Notes under the pieces: generated by a model
What the model was told of the DNA's origin: nothing
Database searches by the model: none
Seen by the model: only the letters and a program-made list of their open reading frames with translations
Source: Eleusine coracana subsp. coracana
Taxonomy: Eukaryota > Streptophyta > Magnoliopsida > Poales > Poaceae
Assembly (NCBI GenBank): GCA_032690845.1
Contig: CM064429.1
Span: 13,424,569 to 13,488,568, forward strand
Length of the DNA: 64,000 nt
Reading direction: 5' to 3'
Made by a program: the position numbers and the translations under genes
Shown: in pieces, positions 55,500 to 64,000 of the stretch
Layout: each line of letters begins with the position of its first letter
Position numbering within the stretch: the first letter of the stretch is position 1

Positions 55500-57735
55500 G
55501 TCATGCATCGTTGTCTGCCTCTTTGGGTTGCCTGTCTGCCCGTTGCCTTCTTCCTCTTTCCATCTAAGCTTCCACCAAGGTGCTAACTATCATGGTCATT
55601 GTTCCATTAACAACGAGCACCCGGGACATCTCTGCACACCTTCAATCTTAATCGATCCCTATAATGTTAAGTTGGAACCCCTTACTGATGTCTTGCATGT
55701 TCCTTCTATTACTAAAAATTTTCTTTCAGTTCATAAATTTACTCATGACAATAATATTTCAGTTAAATTTCTTCCGTACTGTTTTGTTGTAAAGGATCTC
55801 AACTCAAAGACCACGCTACTGGAAGGTACATGCTGTGATGGACTCTATCCGATCAAGCCGTCCCTGATTACTTCCACTCCTCAAGCCCTCGCTGTCACTA
55901 GAGATCAATGGCATGCTGGTCTAGTCCACCCATCTTCACAAATAGTGTAGTCTATACTTTGATTAAATAATTTTCCTTGTCATAGTAGTCAGCCCTCTTC
56001 TCAGATTTGTAATGCATGTCAATTAGCTAAGAGTCATCAGTTATCTTATTCTAGTTCCATTCATACTTCTACTGCTCTCTTGAGATGATTTTCTCTAATG
56101 TATGGGGGCCACCTGTCAAGTCTTCAAATCGCTACCATTATTATATGAGTTTTTATTGATGATTTTAGCAAATTTATTTGGATTTATCTCCTTCATGATA
56201 GATCCGAAGTTCAGAAGATTTTCCTTCAATTTTAGTCTCATATTGAACGATTACTTGATAGGAAGATTAAGTGTGTACAATCTGATTGGGGTGGTGAATA
56301 TCAAAGATTGCATAACCAATTTTTTTGTTCCTTAGGCATTGCCCATCGTGTCTCCTGCCCTCATACTCACCAACAAAATGGGTCTGTTGAGCGTAAACAT
56401 CGCCATATCGTTGAAACAGGTCTTGCCTTGCTTGCCCAAGCTTCTGTGCCCATCCGTTTTTTGGATGAAGCTTTTCTCACAGCAACATACCTTATAAACC
56501 TCCTGCCTACCCATGCCATTGATAATTCCACCCCCATTGAGCGATTACTTCATAGTCCTCCCAATTACTCTCTCTTAAATTTTTTTGATTGTGCTTGCTG
56601 GCCACACCTTCACCCATACAACAAACACAAGCTCTCTTTTCATTCTAAACTTTGTGTCTTTTTGGGATATAGTGCTCAACATAAGGGATACAAGTGTTTA
56701 GATCGTGAAACCGGACACGTATATGTATCTCGTGATGTTATTTTTCATGAGCTTGTTTTTCCGTTTGCACAGCAATCAGCCCAGCATTCATCTACTGCTG
56801 CATCACATTCTGCACCTCCCCATTTGCTGCCTTCTCCAGTTAGGAGTGGTGTTAATAGTACCTGTACCATCCAGTGTTTTGTCTACTCCTTTCTCTGTAG
56901 ATGATTCAGGAACTTTGGGTGCTTCACAATTCTCTACTGGCGTTGTTTCACCGGTCATGAGTCTGCTCCCTTATCGACACATGTTTCTCCTGGGATCATC
57001 ACCAATGTGGATTCTGTTCAGGCTCTGACAGGTGTTGCTTCCCAAGCGAAAACTATTGCTGCTGCCCCTCCAATTTTGGCATCGACACCTCCTCTCGCTG
57101 CTCTGCCAGCTCCAACCCATAGCACCAGGCTCCGTCATGGAATTGTTCAACCAAAGAAACGCACCAATGGTACGGTCACATATTCTGCTATTCTTTGTGG
57201 TGATGATGTTGAGCCTACATCGTTCAAGCAAGCCTCTCTTGATCCAAAGTGGCATCAGATAATGGATGCTGAATTTGGTGCTCTTCAGCACAACAAAACT
57301 TGGCACTAGGTGCCTTCTCAACCTAGTCTCAATATTATTGATTCAAAATAGGTGCTCAAGCTTAAACGCAAGGCTGATGGTACAGTAGATCGCTACAAAG
57401 CTCGGATGGTTGCTAAAGGCTTCAAACAACGAGAAGGCCTCGTTATGATGATATGTTCAGTTCGGTTGTGAAACCAATGACTATTCGGATATTGTTGTCG
57501 CTGGCTGTTCGTAACAGTTGGAATCTCACACAAATTGATATTCAAAATGCTTTTCTCTATGGTGACTGGCATGAAGATGTGTTCATGAAGCAGCCTGAAG
57601 GGTATTTTGATCCTAGATTCCCTCATCACGTCTGCAAGTTAGATAAATCTTTATATGGTCTGAAACAGGCTCCTCGTGCATGGTTTGCTAAGTTGAGTTC
57701 TAAATTGCTGAGCCTCAGATTCATTGCCTCCAAGA

Positions 57736-57784
<49 letters not shown>

Positions 57785-58001
57785 CTAATCCTATTTTTCA
57801 TAGCAGAACGAAACATGTTGAGGTTGATTATCACTTTGTCAGAGAGAGAGAGAGAGAGAGTTGCTTCCAAACAAGAAGTTTGGTTTATTTCTTCTAAAGA
57901 TCAGTTAGCTGATATTATGACAAAGCCGTTACTTGGAAGACCTTTGCTTACTCTGCGTGACAATCTGAACTTGTCATTGCCTAGTCTAGATTGAGGGAGG
58001 G
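55500..58001 (+). pseudogene. Rearranged Ty1/copia pol
   Basis: The pre-integrase domain (DVLHVPSITKNFLSVHKF near 55685) leads to integrase: ICNACQLAKSHQLSY (56007), SDWGGEYQRLHNQF (near 56278), HTHQQNGSVERKHRHIVE (56364), then the post-integrase stretch ending VSRDVIFHELVFPF (near 56728). The RT N-terminal half follows (DPKWHQIMDAEF 57241, VDRYKARMVAKGFKQ 57387, IDIQNAFLYGD 57535, VCKLDKSLYGLKQAPRAWF 57631). At 57739 RT dissolves into a TA microsatellite, and the YVDD region and most of RNase H are gone. The RNase H C-terminus reappears (TKHVEVDYHFV, QLADIMTKPL near 57908) up to the polypurine tract TTGAGGGAGGG (57991-58001). Many stops. Confidence 0.85.
57739..57783. repeat. (TA)n microsatellite at a copia deletion junction
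   Basis: About 22 TA units lie exactly where the RT reading breaks and RNase H resumes. A second short repeat, (AG)n, is at 57841-57860. Confidence 0.9.
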
Positions 58002-58254
58002 TGTTAAGATAAAAGATTTGAATATGTGTTAGAGACAGAATTGTAGTCCTAGCGTGATGTTCAAGTCACTGTAACCGACTAGGTCTACGATCTTCCATTG
58101 TATATGGACTCTGTACTCTCACATTTTCGAAACAAACAAAAAGGAAAAGAAAGAGAAAACAGAAATCATGATCTATAAATACAAAATGCACCATGATCCA
58201 CGAAGATCATCGTGGCTTCTTTTTTATTAAAGGAAACAATGGATTTTTTTAACA
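58002..58254 (+). repeat. 3' LTR of the copia element
   Basis: 253 bp, TGTTAAGAT to TTTAACA, directly after a polypurine tract. TATA-like CTATAAATA is at 58161-58169. No 5' LTR is seen. The five bases after it (TACAG) also occur at 55418-55422, near where copia homology begins, but this may be chance. Confidence 0.75.
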
Positions 58255-58599
58255 TACAGAAAAGGTTTTCTCATCTAGCATTTATGCTCTTCGAGCTCTT
58301 GTCATTAAGCTAGCTTTTTAGATGAAGATTCATTGATTTTAGCTTAGCGATAGATAGGATAGTTCATAGAATGTTGGTTAGAATTGAAAGAGTTTTAATT
58401 ATCATTGCTACCTTCTTTTGGACGCACTCTTACATCCTTAGTGTCCTTCCCACAAAAATAGGTTAGCCAGTACCATGGTGATGAGACCTCGTTTTTGGGC
58501 CATATGTATGAAGCTTGATAGTACAAAGATGACTAGTTCGATTGCAGGAAATATCATTTGGGTGTTGATGATGCAAGATTGAATTCTTCTCAAGGCTTC

Positions 58600-58880
58600 T
58601 TCCATTGTAGCATTTCATCCAGAAGTATTCAGGGTATTGTTATTTATAATTTTCTAAAGAAAGTTGATCATCAAGAATAGTTCTTATGCTAACATGTATA
58701 TTCTAATTAGTAAGCCAATACTCATACAACGATAAGATATGATAAAGATTTAAGTAGTGTGACACATAGAAGATTCCAATTAATGGATGCACAAGGTTGT
58801 GAAGGAAAAGAGTAAGAAAAGATAAGTTCTATATGTACTCCTGCTTATGGATGCCTATCCTATGCATATACACTCAATAT
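58600..58880 (-). repeat. Decayed LTR fragment related to element 1, reverse orientation
   Basis: Reverse complement of the 3' part of the element 1 LTR: the words around TGTAGCATTTCATCC, GTATTCAGGGTA and GTGTGACACATAGAAG match 2700-2870 in order with many substitutions. Neither end of the LTR is preserved. Confidence 0.65.
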
Positions 58881-60475
58881 ACACACTTAAGACAAGGCTC
58901 TATGAAACAAAGGTACTAAGGAGCATGGTCTTGTCGAGGGTACTACAGTGATCCTAGGTATGCATTGCGCTCAAGAAATCAATGATGACATAAGATGCAA
59001 GGTTTAGACAAGGACACTTTTATTGTGCACGTTCTATTGATGATATTCGCATAGAGAATAAACAAAGCTCTCGGTACTAATTCTGATGATCTCCTAAGGG
59101 TCTCTTTCCCATCTGATATAACTGAGGGACAGGGTTACATAACTTAGTATCCTAGTCAGTTACAACATGAACTACTTGGTAAATTATATAAACTATCTCC
59201 AATCTTGTCTTGTATTGTTCTCGATGTCACATTCAAATATATTACTTCATAGTGTTTATCTTGTAGATCACCATAGACCCTGGCCCACATAATAAAACAG
59301 ACCGAGTCAACTTGTACATCGTCTTGCTATGGGGCATCTAGGGTACACGTGCTCCAGAGAGCTTACACCTGTTACATACCTGACTCCCGCCAAGAGCCCT
59401 ACAAATGTAGCCGAACATGGAGGTAAGCTACTATTGAATGGGGATGCCACTACACGCTCAAACCCCTCGCTTCGGTGGGACACAACCCATTCGATGCTAT
59501 CCTCTGACATGAACACCATTTTTATGTCTTCAAATATATACCTAGTCAATTGTGGATAACTGACTAGAGCACCCAAAAGGGACATGAACCTTGCACCTTG
59601 ACATAGAACAATCCTCCTAAACATGTATACTACTAAGAATAAGCATGGATATATGCAAGAACATATGAATGAATCATAATATGTTCAATGAAGGACTACA
59701 TAAGTGGACGATGCTTCTATTGAACTGGATCAAAGTCTTACAAAGGAGAAAGCATTTAAGAACTATACCCAATTCTCATAAGGGACTTGGGAACTCTAGA
59801 TAACTATTCTAAGCTGATTCTCACACCTTACGACTACTAATAAAATTTATGGTGAGAGGGAATTAACTCAAGTCTGTCATGAAAGAGGTGAGTACCCCTC
59901 CTCATATTGTGGTCTGGACACGGGGTAACATGGCGGGAACAAGAAGGCAGGATCCTAAGGTGGCGGGAGATTTCGTGCCAAAAATTGGTGCTAAATGAGC
60001 CCCCCAACCCACCCCACCCCAACTCGGCAGAGCTAGGCTTGGCCTAGTTGGCCCTTCCCTTTGGTCTGTGCTGCCCCCTCTGGTCCTTAAGCTGATTTCA
60101 TGGTGATCTCGATGTGTTAGCCATTGATAAATGATGATTTTGGGTCTCTTTGTGCATTTAGTGACAGAAAATATTCCAATATTCTGCATTTGCCACTTTA
60201 TTCTTGTTTCAACTTCATTTGCATATGTATTCCACTAAAGCAAATATATTGTTGTCACAAATTCCAAATATAAAAAATAAATAACATGTCCACCTCACAT
60301 ATTGTTTTACAAAAATGAATTTCAACATGACCTTTAAATTTATTATTTATGCAGATGGAATAAAATTAAATATAAGGTGACTAACACTTAAAGTTAAAAA
60401 GAACAATTTAGTGGAATATTCGGAGATTGGCACATGAGCCAAAAACGTCCAAAACCAAAATTATCAATACCCAAA
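58881..60475. other. Unassigned repeat-like DNA
   Basis: No gene. 59070-59150 resembles 32400-32500. The ORF at 60189-59902 on the minus strand is low-complexity and not convincing. The stretch near 59940-60010 has the flavour of retrotransposon untranslated DNA. Confidence 0.35.
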
Positions 60476-61167
60476 TGTTAACGGTCATTAACTACCATTT
60501 CCGACCATCAATATTACTCAAAATAAAGGAGGATTCAACACTCACATCATGAATTTTAGTTAGAAATAATAAATATCTACTTGTGCTTGGAGAAATGCTC
60601 ACATGTAGGAGAAACAATGAAATGGAGGAGGAAACACACCTATTTGACGAAGAAACACAACTTCTACCAATTAGAGCTCGCCAACAAGGACTCCCACAGA
60701 TCAAATATCCCACCTTCAGAACAAAACCGACATAACAAGAGGCCTACCATGTGGAGAAGTCAATGGGGCCCACCTACCAGTGCACCACAGGAAGTAGGGG
60801 CCACTGGGCACCACCCCTATTCGGCCGAACAAGGAGTGGGTCCAATGGGGCCCAGTTTCCTGTGGTGGTTTCCCACCAGCTCTCCAAAGGTGGTTGTCCC
60901 TCTTAGGGCGGGAGTTACTGACTTCAGAACCATCTTTGGACCCATATAAATAGAAGGGTGTGGCTTCACTCCTCAACACACACTTAGAAGCATCACTCTC
61001 TTTGTATTTCGAGGTACTCTCTAGTTTTAGTGGAGTTAGGCTTAGAATAGAGTCTTGTTCAGTTCCCAAGTCTTCTTTGGAGTTTTGGTATGGCTCTTGT
61101 ATATTTCTCCTTTTGTAAGACTTTGTTCTATTTAATATATCTAGTCTTTCTATATAGTTGTGCTTGG
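60476..61167 (+). repeat. Divergent LTR related to element 1, 5' part only
   Basis: Begins TGTTAACGGTCATTAAC and follows the element 1 LTR block by block, including ATATAAATAGAAGGGTGTG (60944-60962, TATA box) and the downstream TGGAGTTAGGCTTAG region. In place of the palindrome pair there is a single TTCGGCCGAA near 60821. Cut at 61167 by another LTR element; the rest must lie beyond the window. Confidence 0.75.
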
Positions 61168-61743
61168 TGTTGGTGTTACTAAGCACAAGCTCCGTTGATA
61201 CCGACAGAATGAATGAACATTAGAGAAAATTGTGAAGGGTACAAAACGGGGCAAAAATGGTTCTCTCATGTATCCCAAAAAAGATTCATCCCCTTACAAG
61301 TAAGTAGGGGTGTTCCTTTTATAGGCCCGTACTTACGCCATATGCAAATGACCATTTTGTCCCTAATTACCTACTATATTCTTCGAATATTCTATACAAA
61401 ATGGTCATAAAGGATAAATCAGTCATTTGAGCACTCCTGGTACCCTTCCTTGCTCCGCACGCCACAACATGCGCTGGTGCCATGTGTTGCCCTGTTCGCG
61501 CCAACCAGGGTCTTGGTCTTGCCCCACTCGCTGTCTTTCGAAGGATGATGACTTCATCCTCCGAGCGGTGCAGAGGCACCGCTCGGAGGGTCTTGGCTTT
61601 GTTGTAGCCTCCGATGAACACCTGTGTCTCGAAGTTACAGTTAATAAATAAAAAAGGATAATGATATGTTGACTTTGACTTTCATTTATCGCCCGACTTT
61701 GATGATCCTTCGGAGGGTGGCTTGCGAAGTGATCCCCCCAACA
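61168..61743 (+). repeat. Probable 5' LTR of another gypsy-type element
   Basis: Starts TGTTGGTG inside the divergent LTR and probably ends CCCCCAACA at 61743 (6-bp inverted ends TGTTGG/CCAACA, 576 bp). The length is tentative because no recognisable primer site follows; the next bases are GTAGCCCCTCGAGGGG. It contains a perfect hairpin at 61558-61589. Confidence 0.5.
61558..61589. other. Perfect 14-bp hairpin
   Basis: CCTCCGAGCGGTGC is followed by the 4-base loop AGAG and its exact complement. It lies in the putative LTR. Confidence 0.85.
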
Positions 61744-62457
61744 GTAGCCCCTCGAGGGGTAGGTCCAACTTTGATGGGCCGCAGTCCTCGCTTTTTCGGG
61801 ATCTCTTACCCAAATGCCACCCCTTGGTCATTAAAGTTGGGCTTTTCGAACGATGCTATCTGGGTTTCTGCCTATAAAAGGAGAATGACTGCGGTGGAAA
61901 ATTATTTTTACTGGTTACTTGCCCGTTTAAATTCCACCATGCCTGCGATTATGACTATGGTTCGAACAGTAATTGTTTCAGAAAGCAAGTCGTCTTCTGG
62001 GAGCTCGCCCAGGTCCGTCGAAGGTAACACTTGGCAACATTAGGTGTCGTGGCTCTTTGTCTTCTGCTTTGAATTTTTGTTACTATGGCTTCGATTCCCG
62101 AGGCTCAGCAGTAAATGCTGGTCCGTTTTTATCCGACTATATAAGCGGGGGGTGGGGGGGGGGGTTAAAGGTCTACGAAGGTTCTATTGTGATTTACTTT
62201 TTAGTACTTTAGCTTTCCCTAGCTTTGTGCGCTGACGCTCCTGTTCAGTTGCTTTTGCTTTTGAAGCTGTGTCCGGGTTAACTAGGTATGCTTGGGTCCT
62301 CATTTCGAGGTGTTCATAATAATAGTCGGGACTAGTTTCCAGATTCCTACGGAGCTCACCCTTCATGTTTATTTATAGGATCTGAAGACATGGCTCGTGT
62401 TAAGCAGACTGCTGTTCTTGACGACGCTGCCGCTGAGGAGAACTTTCCTTCGACGGC
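61744..62457 (+). pseudogene. Leader and first codons of gag, cut by the next LTR
   Basis: The leader has a TATA-like CCTATAAAAGG near 61873 and an acceptor-like TTTATTTATAG at 62369-62379. An ATG at 62390 follows, opening MARVKQTAVLDDAAAEENF, which looks like the start of a gypsy gag. After 22 codons it is cut at 62457 by an element 1-family LTR. This assignment is by context only. Confidence 0.45.
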
Positions 62458-64000
62458 TGTTGACGGCTGTTAAGTACCATTTTCAACCGTCAACTATACT
62501 CAAATAAAGGAGAATTTGGCATTTCATACACGCATGCTTTAGCACAATAATATAGTTCCACTTGTACTTGGAGAACTTTGTGCATGCAGGAGGAAATGTG
62601 AAGGAAACACCTCAAAAGGCAAGAAAACACACTTTCGACCAATCAGAGAGCGCCACATGGACGTCACACGGATTGAAGGGCCCATTTGCAGCACTTAACC
62701 GACGTAACTCCCTGTAATACCGCGCAAACCAACGTCAGGGCCCACAGGACAGCCACCTGGAGAAAGCACAGGCCAGGAGGGGCCACCCCCAGGTCGACCG
62801 ACCTGGTCAGGTCGGCCGACCCGGCCGGGCGCCCTCTCCGCCTGGGCTTTCACGTGTTGGCTCCTCCGCGACTCCTGATGACGGTTTGAGATGCCTTCCG
62901 TGGCGGTTACTCTCCCTTGCCGACCTATTGAGGCTATAAATAGGAGGGTGTGCCTTCACACTCAACACACACCACAAGAAGCATTTCTCTCTTGCTAGTA
63001 GTAGTTCTTGGAGTTTTAGTGGAGTTAGGCTGAGTCTAGAGCTCTCTAGTCCCAAGTCTTCACTTGGAATTGGTATGGCTCTTGTATCTTTTCCCTTTTG
63101 TAAGACTTTGCTCTTATCAATATATATATCTTTTCTATATAGTTGTGCTTGGGTCATGAGTTTCTTGTTTGATATTGTGATCCATATATGTGATAGTATA
63201 GTCTACTTGTGTGATAGTAGTTTATATTTATTATACTACTATTGTCATGCTAGTTATATACCGTCACTATAGTCTAGTTTATATGTTACAGTCTCTATGC
63301 TTAGTTTTAGCTGATAAAGTATAGCATGGGTTTGGTGATCGTATTCGTACGGTAACTCTGCCTCGTTAATAGTAATCGCGGAGGGGCAGAGTGCTCTTTG
63401 GTCATGCAAGTATGGTACTTGGGTGACTGATTTGCATCAATTATTCGTTAGTCTACTGGTTCGTTGAGGTAGGCGGCAGGTGGTGACAGCCCTGTCCGTC
63501 CTTTGAAATCCTCCCCGCTAGGCTAGTGCGTAGGCTCTTGGTGGAAGTCGCCTGTGGATGCAGGGGTAAGTCCGTGCCTGAAGTGCTATACTATTGAATG
63601 CTGAACCTGAGTGTGGGTCTGTATGTATTCTACTTAGGCTATGCAACTGTGTAGAAATGTATAGTAGGAGTAGCTTAGCCTAGTCTTTCCTCCACTAGAC
63701 TTTATTTATTTAGTAGGAATCTTCTGTGTGTGTCACACTACCCGGTTATTATCATGTACCCGCCTGTCTTGGTTAGATATCCTTGCTAATTGTTAACATG
63801 ATCTTATATGTTAGTAACGCTTCTTGATCATACCCTTCCTTTGGGATAAACAAATACGATACCCTGAATACTTCCGGGTGAAATGCTACAGCGGTATTCT
63901 CCGTGCGCTTGCGGATTTTACCTACTTGACTCTGGGACATATTAGTGAACCGTTTCTGGCCCCGTGCCGGGAATGATTTATTAATATGGCTTAGCAAAAG
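62458..64000 (+). repeat. Third copy of the element 1 LTR, running off the window
   Basis: Starts TGTTGACGGC and matches 1435-2977 throughout, with the undeleted length; the 1543 bp seen plus 6 missing would give 1549. There are scattered substitutions, including one that breaks the first palindrome (GGTCGACCGACC at 62794). Whether it is a 5' LTR, a 3' LTR or solo cannot be told. If solo, ACGGC should follow the last base. Confidence 0.93.

Noticed and set aside
55418..58259. TACAG as a target-site duplication of the copia element
   Set aside because: The left copy is not followed by a TGTTAAG LTR start; a 5-bp match is too weak alone.

Overview
This is a stretch of a large, repeat-rich plant nuclear genome, almost certainly a grass (Poaceae). 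The evidence is the stack of Ty3/gypsy elements with tRNA-Asp primer sites (Athila-type), the CACTA, Tourist-like and Mutator-like elements, a tRNA-derived SINE, and the GC-rich exons of the single convincing host gene. Nothing bacterial or viral is present, and I recognise no tRNA, rRNA or CRISPR.

Positions 1-31240 are a nested stack of LTR retrotransposons that can be unpicked to the base because the target-site duplications (TSDs) survive. The oldest layer is element A, a decayed gypsy pol (1-1434, 8959-10165, 30584-31240). Element 1 (1435-8958, TSD GTTGC) sits in its integrase zinc finger. Element 2 (10166-30578, TSD GAGGA) sits near the 3' end of its pol. Element 3 (13521-23815, TSD GCATT) sits inside the protease of element 2. 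Elements 1, 2 and 3 look Athila-like. Element 3 carries gag-protease-RT-RNaseH-integrase plus an accessory ORF. Elements 1 and 2 have lost RT-to-integrase but keep gag remains and an accessory ORF, and in element 1 that ORF is intact.

Positions 31241-40890 hold unclassified repeat DNA, a Ty1/copia gag fragment, a 5'-truncated relative of element 3 on the minus strand (33127-39779, split by a 1.15-kb Tourist/Harbinger-like element), and a second copy of the element A 3' tail. Positions 40891-43535 are AT-rich with no gene. A complete FAR1-type Mutator-like element with ~70-bp terminal inverted repeats (43536-46947) carries a broken transposase. After 2.9 kb of unassigned DNA comes a 970-bp CACTA element (TSD TGA).

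Positions 51511-54179 are the one credible host gene: two exons, about 509 residues, function unknown. Its intron carries a Tourist-like MITE and a SINE that landed 12 bp upstream of the splice acceptor. Downstream are CACTA-like subterminal repeats, a rearranged copia element with its 3' LTR, decayed LTR fragments, a divergent relative of the element 1 LTR interrupted by another LTR element, and at the right edge a further copy of the element 1 LTR that runs out of the window.

The most unusual pattern is a shared regulatory layout in the four Athila-like elements. Each has a second TATA box directly upstream of its accessory ORF, and family-specific GC-rich motifs, mostly palindromic, precede both the LTR TATA and the internal TATA. 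In the element 3 family the palindrome (core CCGATCGG) recurs in more than thirty copies, usually spaced exactly 21 bp apart, in coding DNA (more than one reading frame) and in non-coding DNA. This suggests a helically phased protein-binding array and a separately expressed accessory protein.
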